A stretch of 64,000 nt of DNA from Gemmatimonadota bacterium (GCA_016713785.1 JADJOM010000003.1:1011501-1075500), one strand, 5' to 3'. Counted from the stretch's first letter, positions 35,048 to 44,942 are shown. Translations and numbers: made by a program. Notes: generated by a model from the sequence alone, not told the origin.

Positions 35048-35529
35048 TCCGCCGCGCGCTGGTCACCCTGGGACTCGGCGCGGCGCTCGCGCTGCCGCTC
35101 CTGGCGCAGCAGCCGGCCGACAGCCTCTTCCGGCCGCGCGCCGCGCCGGCGCTGGTCAAGTACGGGAAGTGGGCGGTCCTCGCCGCCGCGGTGGGGATGG
35201 GACTCAAGGCGTCGAGCGCGCATCACGACGCCGACCGCTCCTTCCAGCGCCTCGAGGACTATTGCGTCGACGACCGGTCCCGCTGCGATCGGGGCCCCGG
35301 CGGACGGTACCTCGACCCGGTCTCGGAGGGGTACTACCAGGCCGCCCTGAGCGGGGACCGGCGGGCCCGGGGCTGGCTGCTGGGGGGCGAGGCGGCGCTG
35401 CTCGGCGCGGCGGGGCTGTTCGTCTGGGAATTGACGCGGCCCAAGGCGCCACCCAAGGACATTCCCTTCGAGCCCAGCTTCCGGGTGATCGGGCCCCGGA
35501 CCGAGATGGGCCTCATCCTGCACTTCTGA
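35044..35529 (+). CDS. Small exported or membrane protein of unknown function
   Basis: A 161-residue protein with a signal peptide (MIRRALVTLGLGAALALPLLAQ) and two hydrophobic segments: VKYGKWAVLAAAVGMGL at about 38-54 and RGWLLGGEAALLGAAGLFVW at about 109-128. A Cys pair lies between them in DYCVDDRSRCDRG. It ends PRTEMGLILHF. The GGRYLDPVSEGYYQAA stretch before the second segment is reminiscent of DUF5683-like proteins, but I cannot assign a family. The ATG overlaps the propeller gene stop (ATGA), so the two are co-expressed. Its stop codon abuts the recG stop. Confidence 0.72.
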   Translation: MIRRALVTLGLGAALALPLLAQQPADSLFRPRAAPALVKYGKWAVLAAAVGMGLKASSAHHDADRSFQRLEDYCVDDRSRCDRGPGGRYLDPVSEGYYQAALSGDRRARGWLLGGEAALLGAAGLFVWELTRPKAPPKDIPFEPSFRVIGPRTEMGLILHF

Positions 35530-37599
35530 TCAGCCGGTGCGGAACAGCTCCACCGCGCGCGGATAGCGCTGCAGCGCGCGCTCCCTGAGCCCCTGGTGCG
35601 CGGACTGGGCCAGCATCGGGTCGGCGGCCAGCACCGCGCGGGCCGCGTCCCGCGCCGCCTGCAGCAGGTCGCCATCGTCCGGCAGCCGCGCCAGCCGGAG
35701 CTCGAAGTCGCCCGCCTGCCGCTCGCCGATCAGGTCGCCCATCTTCCGCTCCTCGAGGTCCAGCTCCGCGATCTTGAAGCCGTCGGTGGTCCGCGCGAAC
35801 GCCTCGAGCCGCGGCGGCACCGACTCCCCGGCCATCAGGATGCAGTAGCTCTCGTTCCCGCCGCGGCCGATGCGGCCGCGCAACTGGTGCAGCTGCGCCA
35901 GGCCAAAGCGCTCGGGATGCTCGATGAGCATGACCGTGGCGTTGGGCACGTCGATCCCCACCTCGATCACGGTGGTGGCCACCAGCACGTCGACCTCCCC
36001 CGCCCGGAACTCCCGCATGCGCGCATCCCGCTCCGGCGCCTTCAGGCGGCCATGGACCAGCCCCACGGCGAGGTCGGGCCACAGGGCCTGGAGCTTCTCC
36101 GCCATCGTGGTGGCGGCGCGGAGGTCCACCTTCTCCGACTCCTCGATCACCGGCAGCACCACGTACGCCTGGCGGCCGGCGCGGCACTCCGCGTGGACAA
36201 AGGCAAGCGCCTTCTCGCGCTGGTCCCCGGTGCGCACGCCGGTCCGGATGGCCCCGCGCCCCGGCGGCCGCGCGCGCAGGGTGGAGACGTCGAGGTCCCC
36301 GAAGCGGGTGAGCGCCAGGGAGCGGGGGATCGGCGTGGCCGTCAGGAGCAGCACGTCGGGGGCATCGCCCTTGCCGATGAGGCTGGCCCGCTGCTCCACC
36401 CCGAAGCGATGCTGCTCGTCGATCACCACCAGGCCGAGCCGGCGGAAGGCCACCTGGTCCTCGATCAGCGCGTGGGTGCCCACCACCAGCCGCACCTCGC
36501 CGCTGGCGAGCTTCTTCCGGCGGGCGGCCTTCTCCGCCACCGACTGGCGCCCCACCAGCAGCTCGGGCCTTAGGTCGATGGGCTCGAGCAGCGTCGTCAG
36601 CGTGGCGAAGTGCTGCTCGGCCAGCAGCTCGGTGGGCGCCATCAGGACGGCCTGGTGGTCATTCTCGAGCGCGAGGAGCATGGCGAACAGCGCCACGACC
36701 GTCTTGCCGGTGCCCACGTCGCCCATCAGGAGCCGGTGCATCCGTTCCGGCGCGGTCATGTCGGCGGTGATCTCGCGCAGGGCCCGCTTCTGGTCGGCGG
36801 TGAGCGGCCAGGGCAGCGCCGCGGCCAGCGCGCGGGTGTAGGTGTGCTGCAGCGTGAAGGGCACCCCGCGGCGGCTCCGCTTGGCCAGCAGCCGCGCCCG
36901 GGCGAGCATGAGCTGCAGGTCCAGCAGCTCGTCGAAGGCGAGCCGGCGCCGGCCGGCCTCCGCCTCCTCGACCGTGGCCGGCCGGTGCACCGAGCGCAGC
37001 GCCTCCGGCAGCGGCGGGAGCCCGGCGTCGGCGGGGACCGACTCGGGCAGCGGATCCCGGCTGAACGCGATCATCCCGTCCAGGTGCCGGTCGATGAGCC
37101 CGCGGATCACCTTGTGGCTGAGCCCCTCCGTGGCGCGGTAGACCGGCAGCACCCGGCCCGCCGGCGGGCCGTCCTCCTCGCCGTCCGGCTCCGCCAGGAT
37201 GACGTACTCGCGCGGATTGAGCTGCCGGCCGTGATAGAAGCGCACCACCCCCGCCACCAGCAGCGTCTGCCCGACCTGGATGGTGCGGTCCAGGAACCCC
37301 TGCCCCGGCCAGGCGCACTCCAGCATCCCGCTCTCATCCCGCAGCACCGCGGTGAAGATCCGGAGCCCGCTCCGGGTGGGCATCAGCCGCTTGGCGATGA
37401 CGGTCCCCACGCACGCCACGTCCTCGCCGACCTTGGCGCGCGCGAACGGGGTGACGCTGGAGGCATCGAGGTAGCGGAAGGGGATGTGCCACAGGAGGTC
37501 CTGCGCGGTGCGCACGCCGAGCCGCGCGAACGCCTCGGCCCGGCGCTCGCCGATGCCCTTGAGAAACTTGACGGAGGTGTCGGGGCGGAGGATGGGCAT
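35530..37599 (-). CDS. recG: ATP-dependent DNA helicase RecG
   Basis: Reverses stalled replication forks and processes recombination junctions. The 689-residue superfamily 2 helicase has an N-terminal wedge/OB domain (about 60-160), LLMGDVGTGKTVVALFAMLL (Walker A), VVIDEQHRFGVEQRA (DExH), LLTATPIPRSLALTRFGDLD (motif III), and QLRGRIGRGGNESYC (motif VI). The TRG-type C-terminal region is present. It begins MPILRPDTSVKFLKGIGERR with ATG. Convergent with the gene ending at 35529: the two stop codons touch. Confidence 0.95.
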   Translation of the reverse strand: MPILRPDTSVKFLKGIGERRAEAFARLGVRTAQDLLWHIPFRYLDASSVTPFARAKVGEDVACVGTVIAKRLMPTRSGLRIFTAVLRDESGMLECAWPGQGFLDRTIQVGQTLLVAGVVRFYHGRQLNPREYVILAEPDGEEDGPPAGRVLPVYRATEGLSHKVIRGLIDRHLDGMIAFSRDPLPESVPADAGLPPLPEALRSVHRPATVEEAEAGRRRLAFDELLDLQLMLARARLLAKRSRRGVPFTLQHTYTRALAAALPWPLTADQKRALREITADMTAPERMHRLLMGDVGTGKTVVALFAMLLALENDHQAVLMAPTELLAEQHFATLTTLLEPIDLRPELLVGRQSVAEKAARRKKLASGEVRLVVGTHALIEDQVAFRRLGLVVIDEQHRFGVEQRASLIGKGDAPDVLLLTATPIPRSLALTRFGDLDVSTLRARPPGRGAIRTGVRTGDQREKALAFVHAECRAGRQAYVVLPVIEESEKVDLRAATTMAEKLQALWPDLAVGLVHGRLKAPERDARMREFRAGEVDVLVATTVIEVGIDVPNATVMLIEHPERFGLAQLHQLRGRIGRGGNESYCILMAGESVPPRLEAFARTTDGFKIAELDLEERKMGDLIGERQAGDFELRLARLPDDGDLLQAARDAARAVLAADPMLAQSAHQGLRERALQRYPRAVELFRTG

Positions 37600-37655
37600 G
37601 AGTGAAGGACCGAGTCCCGGGGGCCGAGGCTGCGGGGTCCTGCCCGCGCCCGGCC

Positions 37656-38594
37656 CTACGCGCCCGGCCCGTCCTCCAGCAAGCGGGCGGCGTAGGCCGC
37701 CGCGTCGAAGGGGCGGAGGTCGTCCACGGTCTCGCCCAGGCCCAGGAAGCGGATGGGGATGCCGAGTTCCTTGCGCAGCGCGACGATGGCGCCGCCGCGG
37801 GCGCTGCCGTCGAGCTTGGTCACGATGATGCCGGTGGGCTGCACCGCCTGGGCGAAGAGCTTCCCCTGCTGGATGGCGTTCTGGCCCACGGTGCCGTCGA
37901 GCACCAGCAGCGTCTCGTGCGGCGCGCCCGTCCGCTTGCGGGCGATGACCCGGGTGACCTTGCGCAGCTCCTCCATCAGGCCTTCCTGCGTGTGCAGGCG
38001 GCCGGCCGTGTCCACCAGCACGGTATCGGCGCCACGCTTCTCCGCGGCCTCGATGGCGTCGAAGGCCACCGCGGCGGGGTCCCCGCCGGGGGCGCCGGCC
38101 ACGCAGGGGAGCTGCAGTCGCTCGGCCCAGGTCTGGAGCTGCTGGATGGCCCCGGCCCGGTAGGTGTCGGCGGCGGCCAGGAGGACGGTGCGCCGCTCGG
38201 CCGTCAGGCGCCGCGCCACCTTGGCCACGCTGGTGGTCTTCCCCACCCCGTTCACCCCGACGAAGACGAGGACCGTGACGCCGTCGGTGGCGCGGGCCAG
38301 CGCCCCCGGATCGCTGCCGGGCACCAGGAGGATCTCGGTGATCCGGCGGGCCACGGCCTGCTTGAGGTCATCTTCGGTCTTGAGCCGGCCGCGGCGGACT
38401 TCATCCTCCACCGTCTGCACCAGGTCCACCGTGGCCTGCACCCCGAAATCGGCCTCGATGAGGGTGCGCTCCAGGGCCTCGAGGTCCGCGGCGTTCATGC
38501 CGCGGACCAGCGCCCCGACGTCCGTCAGGGCGATGCGCTTGACGCGCTGCCACAGCGAGAGCCGCTGGCCCTCTCCGATGCGTCCACTGGTCAT
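37656..38594 (-). CDS. ftsY: Signal recognition particle receptor FtsY
   Basis: Receptor for SRP-ribosome complexes at the inner membrane. The 312-residue protein has a short N-helix region (about 1-90) and the NG GTPase domain with VGVNGVGKTTSVAK (G1), LAAADTYRAGAIQQL, VLVDTAGRLHTQEGLMEEL (G3) and IVTKLDGSARGGAI (G4). It lacks the long acidic A-domain of E. coli FtsY, as in many bacteria. The ATG at 38594 is chosen because upstream frames lie in the 52-base gap and the next gene. It lies between recG and a VWA-like membrane protein. Confidence 0.95.
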   Translation of the reverse strand: MTSGRIGEGQRLSLWQRVKRIALTDVGALVRGMNAADLEALERTLIEADFGVQATVDLVQTVEDEVRRGRLKTEDDLKQAVARRITEILLVPGSDPGALARATDGVTVLVFVGVNGVGKTTSVAKVARRLTAERRTVLLAAADTYRAGAIQQLQTWAERLQLPCVAGAPGGDPAAVAFDAIEAAEKRGADTVLVDTAGRLHTQEGLMEELRKVTRVIARKRTGAPHETLLVLDGTVGQNAIQQGKLFAQAVQPTGIIVTKLDGSARGGAIVALRKELGIPIRFLGLGETVDDLRPFDAAAYAARLLEDGPGA

Positions 38595-38646
38595 GGGCGG
38601 GGAATCTACATGGATCAGCGGCGGGGGCCGAGACGCTCCCGGAGGC

Positions 38647-40443
38647 CTAGCGCAGGCCGAGGCGGCGGCGGAACAGCCACTCGGCACCGAGCCCGGCGAG
38701 GAGCAGCCCGAACAGCCAGACCCAGCGGCGGGCGCTGGTCTCGGCCCCCAGCGACAGCGCCGGCAGGGGGCGATCCGCCAGCCGCGCCGGTCGGGGAAAC
38801 CACTCCTCGGACCAGGTATCCACCACCAGCGTCCCACGTCCGCCGCCCTCGAGCTCCCAGGCGTAGGTGCCCGGTGGAAGGCGCAGCTCCCCGCGCCCGC
38901 CACCGTCGAACACCAGCGTGTCACGACGGGTGATGGCACCCGACACGAGCGTGATCCCGGTCGGCTCGGGCGGGCTGCCGCCCGACCACTGGAAGACCGC
39001 CGGCCGCCCGTTGCTCACCACCGGCCGGGCCAGGCGGGCCCGCCCGGCGGCGCTGTCCGCGGCGCCCAGCAGCCAGGAGAGCGTTCCGGCGACGAGCCCG
39101 CGATAGGCCTGTTCGCTGGAGCCGCCGCGGAAGGCCCAGCGCCAGAAGCCATCGGCAGCCGTGAGCACCTCGCGACGGGTACCGCGCACCTGCCCCGTGA
39201 GGATCGGCCGGTCGGCGCCGCGACGGGACAGCTGGGCCGTCAGCCCCACCCAGTCCTCCGGCGCGGGCTCGATCGGCGTGACGCTGACCAGGGGCGGGAA
39301 CGAATCCACCGGCAGCCCCACGAATGCCGTTCCCACCGGCGAGGCCGGCGCCGCTACGGCGTACCACTCGCCCGGCACGACGGTCTCCCCGCCCTCGCCG
39401 CTGGGCCACAGCCACCGGCCGCGCGGCGCCGCGCCGCGCGCCTCCTCGGGGATGCGGCCCTTGAGCACCAGCACGTCGGCGCGGCGAGCCGCCTGGCGGA
39501 CCTCCTCCGCGGGGACCGGCTGCAGCGTGCTCATCGAGCGCCACGGGCCGTGGTCGAGCCGGGCATAGGCGCGGAGGGGGAGTTCGGCAACGTCGCGCAG
39601 CGCCCGGAACAGGAAGCGGCTGTCCCAGTCGGGCGGGCTCGCGAGCAGCACCACGCCGGGCGTCGGGCTGACTCGCAGCACCCAGCGCCGCGCATCGTCG
39701 CGGGGCTCCCCGTCGCCGTCGTGGGCCAGCGCCACCTCGAGCACGACATCGCCGGCCAGCCCGGCGGTGGGCACCGGCAGGGTCACGGTGCGGCTGGCAT
39801 CGGCACCAGGGCGCAGGCCCCGGCGGGCCAGCACCCGTGCCCCGAGGCGCACCGCCACCGTCGTGGAATCGGGGACACGCCCCGCGCTGCGGACCTCGAC
39901 ATCGAGACGGATGGTATCGCCCGCGGTGGCGCGGAGCGGCCCGGTCACCCGGCCGATCGCGAGGTCGGCGGGCGCCTCGCGCCCGAACGCGCGCACGCCG
40001 GCCCGTGCCAGCAGCTCCGGCGGAAGATCTCCGGCATCGGTGAGTTCACCGTCGGTCACCACCAGCACGGGGCGGTCGGAGGCGGCGGCGGCACGCAGGG
40101 CGGGTTCGAGGTCGGATCGCCCGAACGTCGGCAGGGATTCGGGGGCCGTGGCAGCGTCGCCGAAGAGGCGCACCTCACCCCAGGCACGCGCACTGTCGCG
40201 CGCCTCGGCCCAGCGGCCGCCGGCCGCGGTCATGCTGAGGCTGCCATCGAGGAGTACCAGTGGCCTGGCACCACTGGCGGAAGGCGCCGCGCAGGTCAGG
40301 TCGAGCAGGAGCACGCCGAGCGCAGCCCAGGCCACGGCCCGCGCGGCCGCCGCCGGCCAGGCGCGCCGGCCCAGGCGTTCCAGGCGCCCATAGGTGAACC
40401 AGGCCAGGCCGGCGCCCAGCAGGATCGCGAGGGCCAGGCGCAT
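38647..40443 (-). CDS. Membrane protein with VWA-like motif and large extracytoplasmic region
   Basis: A 598-residue protein. Two hydrophobic segments (about 1-20 and 33-52) lead a large domain, and a final segment (VWLFGLLLAGLGAEWLF, about 575-591) precedes a basic tail. The region after the second helix has LVLLDGSLSMTAAGGRWAEA, a DxSxS metal-site motif of von Willebrand A domains, and VLVVTDGELTDAGDLPPEL. Strand-rich parts follow, including TPGVVLLASPPDWDSRFL. The layout recalls BatA-like or class I glutamine-amidotransferase-like membrane proteins. Function is unknown. It lies between hisA (four-base gap) and ftsY. Confidence 0.75.
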   Translation of the reverse strand: MRLALAILLGAGLAWFTYGRLERLGRRAWPAAAARAVAWAALGVLLLDLTCAAPSASGARPLVLLDGSLSMTAAGGRWAEARDSARAWGEVRLFGDAATAPESLPTFGRSDLEPALRAAAASDRPVLVVTDGELTDAGDLPPELLARAGVRAFGREAPADLAIGRVTGPLRATAGDTIRLDVEVRSAGRVPDSTTVAVRLGARVLARRGLRPGADASRTVTLPVPTAGLAGDVVLEVALAHDGDGEPRDDARRWVLRVSPTPGVVLLASPPDWDSRFLFRALRDVAELPLRAYARLDHGPWRSMSTLQPVPAEEVRQAARRADVLVLKGRIPEEARGAAPRGRWLWPSGEGGETVVPGEWYAVAAPASPVGTAFVGLPVDSFPPLVSVTPIEPAPEDWVGLTAQLSRRGADRPILTGQVRGTRREVLTAADGFWRWAFRGGSSEQAYRGLVAGTLSWLLGAADSAAGRARLARPVVSNGRPAVFQWSGGSPPEPTGITLVSGAITRRDTLVFDGGGRGELRLPPGTYAWELEGGGRGTLVVDTWSEEWFPRPARLADRPLPALSLGAETSARRWVWLFGLLLAGLGAEWLFRRRLGLR

Positions 40444-40447
40444 GTGG

Positions 40448-41164
40448 CTAGGCCAGCGCGGCCAGCGCCGCGGCCACCGTGAACCGGCCCTCGTAGATCG
40501 CGCGGCCGGCGATGGCGCCCGCGAGGCCGGCCTCGCGCGCCGCGCAGAGGTCGGCCACCGACGCCACCCCGCCGCTCGCGATGACGCCGGCGCCCAGCGC
40601 CTGGAGCGCGCGCGCGCCGTCGAGATCGGGGCCGCTCAGCATGCCATCGCGGCTCACGTCAGTGTAGATGATGGTGTGGATCCCTTCGGCCACCACGCGG
40701 CGGCAGACAATGGTGGCCAGCAGCGGCGTGGTCTCGACCCAGCCCCGGATCGCCACGTGCCCCCCCTTGGTATCGAGCCCCACGGCCACCCGCTCCGCGC
40801 CGACGGCGGCCACCGCCTGAGGCACCAGCGCGGGGTCGGTGACCGCGGCCGTGCCCAGCACCCCGCGGGTCACGCCGAGGTCGAGGACCGTCCGGAGCGC
40901 CTCGAGGGACCGCAGCCCGCCGCCGACCTGGATCCGGACCTGCCGGCCGAGCGCGGCGGCGAGCCGGGCGAGCACCGGCAGGTTGTCTCCGGTGCCGAAG
41001 GCGCGGTCGAGGTCCACGACGTGGAGCCAGCGCGCCCCGTCGGCGACGAACTGTTCGGCTTGTGCTACGGGATCAGTGCCGTAGGAAGTTTCGCGGGCCG
41101 CCTCGCCCTGGCTCAGGCGGACGACCCGGCCCCCTCGCACATCGATGGCGGGATAGAGTTCCAC
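40448..41164 (-). CDS. hisA: Phosphoribosylformimino-AICAR-phosphate isomerase HisA
   Basis: Amadori isomerase of histidine biosynthesis. The 238-residue TIM barrel has catalytic Asp8 (MELYPAIDVRGGRVVRL), VQVGGGLRSLEALRTVLDLG, the second catalytic Asp in IIYTDVSRDGMLSGPDL, and VIASGGVASVADL. The start is GTG at 41164. No other his gene is in the window. A bifunctional PriA (HisA/TrpF) enzyme cannot be ruled out by eye. It sits 24 bases after the M23 peptidase gene. Confidence 0.93.
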   Translation of the reverse strand: MELYPAIDVRGGRVVRLSQGEAARETSYGTDPVAQAEQFVADGARWLHVVDLDRAFGTGDNLPVLARLAAALGRQVRIQVGGGLRSLEALRTVLDLGVTRGVLGTAAVTDPALVPQAVAAVGAERVAVGLDTKGGHVAIRGWVETTPLLATIVCRRVVAEGIHTIIYTDVSRDGMLSGPDLDGARALQALGAGVIASGGVASVADLCAAREAGLAGAIAGRAIYEGRFTVAAALAALA

Positions 41165-41188
41165 GTCGCATCGCGCCCGGGCGGGCGC

Positions 41189-42502
41189 TCAGAAGTCGGC
41201 GCCGGCCGACGGGAGCGTGGCACCCCAGTCGGGCAGGCGCCCGGCGTAGACCGGCGCGCCGCCGTCGAGGATCCGGGCCAGCCGGCCCCGCTCGGCGTCG
41301 AAGCTCCCCCGCTCGGCCACGGGCACCGGATCGCCGTTGCCGAGGTCCGCCCCGGCCGGCGAGCGGGAGGCGCCGTTGACGCGGAACTCGTAGTGCAGGT
41401 GCGGGCCGGTGGCGAGTCCGGTGGAGCCCACGTAGCCGATGACCTCGCCCTGGGTCACCCGCTGCCCCACTGCGAGACCCTTGGCAAAGCCCTGCAGGTG
41501 GCCGTATCGCGTGGTGACCCCGTTGGCGTGCCGCACCTCGACCAGGTTGCCGTAGCCACCGGACCATTCGCGCCGGGCCACCACGCCCTCGCCGGCGGCC
41601 ATCACCGGGGTGCCGGGATCGGCGGCGTAGTCGATGCCCTCGTGCCGACGCACCACGCCGAGGATGGGATGGCGGCGGGCGCGGTTGAGCGACGAGGAGA
41701 TCCGGCGGAACTGCACCGGGGCCAGCAGGAAGGCACGCCGCAACGAACGGCCTTCGGCGTCATAGAAGCCGGAGGTGCCGTCGCCCGCGGTCCAGCGGAA
41801 GGCACTGAAGGCGGTGCCGCCGACCACCACCTCGCCGGCCAGCACCCGGCCAAAGCGGGTCTCGCCATCCTCCGCGATGAGCCGCTCGGCGACCACGCGG
41901 AAGGCATCGCCGGGCTGGATGTCCCGGCTGAAGTCCACCTGCCAGGCGAAGACGTCGGCCAGGTCCCACGCGAGTCGGATCCGGTCCTCGGGCGCGAGCA
42001 GGGCGTCGAAAGCGGGGGCGCTGAGCGCGTCGTAGAGCGAGGTGGTGATGCCGCCCTCCAGCACCACCGGCTCGCTGGTCCAGCGGATGGGCTCGGCAAT
42101 CGGGGTCCAGCCATCGTCGGTGCGCACCAGCGCCACCCGCTGCTCCGGCCCGCTGCGGAAGATTACCCGCGTCGGGAGCGAGTCACTGCCCCGGCGCTGG
42201 AAGCTGAACACCAGCCCCGCCCGGAGGCGACGGGGATCGAAGAGGCCGCCGGCGGCCGAAGGGGCCAGCTGGAAGTCGTCGAGGCCCTGCCGGGAGAAGA
42301 GCTGGCCCACCGATTCGCCGCGGCGCAGGGTATCCACCTGCTCGGTGAACAGTTCGGTCACGCGAGGCAGGGGCGCGTCCACCGGCTTCCGCCACGGCCA
42401 ACTGTCGCCGGCGGCATACACGCCCGCCGCCACGAGGATGCTCGTGGCGGCGGCGAAGCCGGCGAAGGTCTGGAGGGCGTCGGCCCAGGTGGAACGCTTC
42501 AT
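41189..42502 (-). CDS. M23 family peptidoglycan endopeptidase
   Basis: A predicted periplasmic LytM/MepM-type zinc endopeptidase of 437 residues. The N-terminal membrane anchor (TFAGFAAATSILVAAGVYAA, about 12-31) is followed by an OapA/LysM-like region (about 45-220). The M23 domain has its first metal ligands in RRHEGIDYAADPGTP (HxxxD) and the second pair in GLATGPHLHYEFRV (HxH). It begins eight bases after the ftsZ stop, so it is probably co-transcribed with ftsZ and may cleave septal cross-links. All metal ligands are present, so it is likely active. Confidence 0.9.
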   Translation of the reverse strand: MKRSTWADALQTFAGFAAATSILVAAGVYAAGDSWPWRKPVDAPLPRVTELFTEQVDTLRRGESVGQLFSRQGLDDFQLAPSAAGGLFDPRRLRAGLVFSFQRRGSDSLPTRVIFRSGPEQRVALVRTDDGWTPIAEPIRWTSEPVVLEGGITTSLYDALSAPAFDALLAPEDRIRLAWDLADVFAWQVDFSRDIQPGDAFRVVAERLIAEDGETRFGRVLAGEVVVGGTAFSAFRWTAGDGTSGFYDAEGRSLRRAFLLAPVQFRRISSSLNRARRHPILGVVRRHEGIDYAADPGTPVMAAGEGVVARREWSGGYGNLVEVRHANGVTTRYGHLQGFAKGLAVGQRVTQGEVIGYVGSTGLATGPHLHYEFRVNGASRSPAGADLGNGDPVPVAERGSFDAERGRLARILDGGAPVYAGRLPDWGATLPSAGADF

Positions 42503-42510
42503 CGACCCCG

Positions 42511-43677
42511 TCAGTCCATCTGGCGCCGGATGAAGGTCGGGATCTCCATCTCCGGGACGTCGCTGGCCCCGGAGGGACGGCGCGGCTCGGGGCGGGATGG
42601 GGCGACCGGCGGCGGGGTCACCTGCACCGGCGGCGGCGCCGGGGTGCGCTTGCCGGTGGGGAAGTTGATGACGCCCGGCGCGGGCTTGGCGAGCGGCTGC
42701 GGCACCGGCGTCGTGTCCACCCGGTCGAAGCCGGTGGCGATGACCGTCACCCGGACCTCGCCCTGCATCGAGGGATCGGTGGCCGCGCCGAAGATGATCT
42801 CGGCCTCGTCGCCGACGGCGTCGTGGATGATGTCGTTGATGGTGGTGGCCTCACCGAGGGTGAGGTCGTTGCCGCCGGTGATGTTGATCAGGACGCCGCT
42901 GGCCCCGGCGATGGAGACGTTGTCGAGCAGCGGGCTCGAGATGGCCTGCTGCGCCGCCTCCATGGCCCGGTTCTCGCCGCGGCCGATGCCGGTGCCCATG
43001 AGCGCCGCGCCACCGTTCTGCATGATGGTGCGCACGTCGGCGAAGTCGACGTTGATGATGCCGGTCTTGGTGATCAGGTCGGCGATGCCCTGGGTGGCCT
43101 GCAGCAGCACCTCGTCGGCCTTCTTGAGCGAGTCCTGGAAGGGGATCCCCTTCCCGACCACCGCCAGCAGCCGTTCGTTCGGCACCACGATCATGGTGTC
43201 GACCGAGTTGCGCATCTCGGCGATGCCCATCTCCGCCTGCCGCATCCGCTTCTTGCCCTCAAAGAGGAACGGCTTGGTCACGATGCCGACGGTGAGCGCG
43301 CCCATGTCCCGGGCCATCTGCGCGATGATGGGCGCGGCCCCGGTCCCGGTGCCGCCCCCCATCCCGCAGGTGACGAAGACCATGTCCGCCCCCTGCATCA
43401 CGGCGACCACGTCCTCGCGGTTCTCCTCGATGGCCTGTCGCCCGATCTCGGGGCGGGCGCCGGCGCCGAGGCCGCGGGTGAGCTTGCGCCCGATCTGGAG
43501 CTTCACGTCCGCGCGGGAGGAGGTCAGCGCCTGGGAGTCGGTGTTCACCGAGATGAACTCCACCCCCCGCAGCTGTTCCTCGATCATGCGGTTGACGGCG
43601 TTGCCGCCGCCCCCGCCGACGCCGAGGACCTTCATCCGCGCGTTCTGTGCCCCGGTCTCTTCCAGCTCGAAGATCAT
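42511..43677 (-). CDS. ftsZ: Cell division protein FtsZ
   Basis: Tubulin-like GTPase that forms the Z-ring. The 388-residue protein has [16 protein letters not shown] near 18-32 and the tubulin signature [10 protein letters not shown] at 107-116. The T7 synergy loop ([16 protein letters not shown]) follows, then a Pro-rich linker from about 330. The conserved C-terminal tail [15 protein letters not shown] binds FtsA and other partners. The ATG at 43677 is the standard start; longer frames upstream read through ftsA. It lies 11 bases after the ftsA stop. Confidence 0.97.
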   Translation of the reverse strand: MIFELEETGAQNARMKVLGVGGGGGNAVNRMIEEQLRGVEFISVNTDSQALTSSRADVKLQIGRKLTRGLGAGARPEIGRQAIEENREDVVAVMQGADMVFVTCGMGGGTGTGAAPIIAQMARDMGALTVGIVTKPFLFEGKKRMRQAEMGIAEMRNSVDTMIVVPNERLLAVVGKGIPFQDSLKKADEVLLQATQGIADLITKTGIINVDFADVRTIMQNGGAALMGTGIGRGENRAMEAAQQAISSPLLDNVSIAGASGVLINITGGNDLTLGEATTINDIIHDAVGDEAEIIFGAATDPSMQGEVRVTVIATGFDRVDTTPVPQPLAKPAPGVINFPTGKRTPAPPPVQVTPPPVAPSRPEPRRPSGASDVPEMEIPTFIRRQMD

Positions 43678-43688
43678 GGGATGTTCTC

Positions 43689-44942
43689 TCAGAAAATGTC
43701 CTGGAGCCACTTGCGCACCGGTCCGACCCACTTTTCCACCGCCTGGCTGCCCCGCTTGCCCGCGCCGAACCCGGCGCCCTGCACCAGCTGCCTGGTCCCG
43801 TAGATCCCGAGGCCGGCCAGCACCGTGAAGCGCGGCGCCTCGACACTGTCGGTCAGCCCCGCCAGCCCCTGGCCCGGCTTGCCCACCCGGACCGGCATGG
43901 CGAACACCTCGCGGGCCAGCTCCCGGATCCCCGGCACCTGAGCCCCGCCGCCGGTGAGCACTACGCCCGCCGGGAGCCGCTGGTGGTAGCCGGCCCGGGT
44001 GATCTCGTCCATGGCGAACTCGAGGGTCTCCTGCAGCCGCATCCGCATGATGTGGGCAAGGACCTGGCGGTGCGCGTTGCGCGCGCCCTGCCCCGGCGTC
44101 CCCGGCAGCTCGACGACGTCGGACTCGGGCACCAGCGGCTCCCAGGCCGCCCCGGCCCGCTCCTTCAGCCGTTCCGCATCCTGCTGGGTGACCTGCAGCC
44201 CGTGGACGATGTCGTTGGTGACGTGGCCGCCCGAGATCAGCAGGGAGGCCGTGTGCCGGATCTTGCCCGCCTGAAAGATAGCGACATTGGTGCTCCCGCC
44301 GCCCAGTTCCACCAGGGCGCAGCCCAGGTCGCGCTCGTCCGGGGTCAGGACCGCCAGGGACGCGGCCAGCGGTTCCAGCACGAACTCCGCCACGTGGTAC
44401 CCCGCCCCCTCGACGCACTTCCGCAGGTTCTGCGGCACGCTGGAGAGCACCGTGACCAGGTAGACCTGCGCGTCGAGCCGGGAGCCGGTCATCCCGATCG
44501 GCTCGCTGATGCCGGGCTGCATGTCGACCAGGTAGTCCTGCGGGATGGCGTGCAGCAGCTCGTGGTCCTTGCCGAGCGGCACGCTCGAGGCCACGTCATT
44601 CACCCGGGCCACGTCGCCGGTGCGGATCTCGCCGCCGGTCACCGAGACCACGCCGGTGGAGGTCTGCCCCGCCACATGCTCCCCCGCGATCCCCACGTAG
44701 ACCGAGCCCACCTCGACGCCGGCCATCCGTTCGGCGTCCTTCATGGCCTTCTGGATGGCCCGGGTAGTCTCCTCGATGCCGCGGACCACGCCCCGGCGCA
44801 CGCCGGCGCACCGCTCCACCCCCACGCCGAGGATCCGGGTGGTGGCGCTGCGGGCCTCGCCCTGGACCTCCGCGATGACGGCCGCGACCTTGGTGCTCCC
44901 CAGGTCGAGTGCCGCAACCAGGCGCGTCGGCGCCACGCTCAT
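43689..44942 (-). CDS. ftsA: Cell division protein FtsA
   Basis: Actin-like protein that tethers FtsZ to the membrane. The 417-residue protein has [18 protein letters not shown] (phosphate 1), the family SHS2 subdomain, [20 protein letters not shown] (phosphate 2), and [20 protein letters not shown] (adenosine motif). Its C-terminal amphipathic helix, [11 protein letters not shown], is the expected membrane anchor. The ATG overlaps the ftsQ stop by four bases. All parts of a functional FtsA are seen. Confidence 0.95.
   Translation of the reverse strand: MSVAPTRLVAALDLGSTKVAAVIAEVQGEARSATTRILGVGVERCAGVRRGVVRGIEETTRAIQKAMKDAERMAGVEVGSVYVGIAGEHVAGQTSTGVVSVTGGEIRTGDVARVNDVASSVPLGKDHELLHAIPQDYLVDMQPGISEPIGMTGSRLDAQVYLVTVLSSVPQNLRKCVEGAGYHVAEFVLEPLAASLAVLTPDERDLGCALVELGGGSTNVAIFQAGKIRHTASLLISGGHVTNDIVHGLQVTQQDAERLKERAGAAWEPLVPESDVVELPGTPGQGARNAHRQVLAHIMRMRLQETLEFAMDEITRAGYHQRLPAGVVLTGGGAQVPGIRELAREVFAMPVRVGKPGQGLAGLTDSVEAPRFTVLAGLGIYGTRQLVQGAGFGAGKRGSQAVEKWVGPVRKWLQDIF

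Noticed and set aside
40394..43828. Open frame of more than 1100 codons on the plus strand opposite hisA, the M23 peptidase and ftsZ
   Set aside because: It is antisense to well-recognised genes, has no family motif and is biased in composition as expected from high-GC third positions. Similar long antisense frames lie opposite ptsI, hprK, murF and others.
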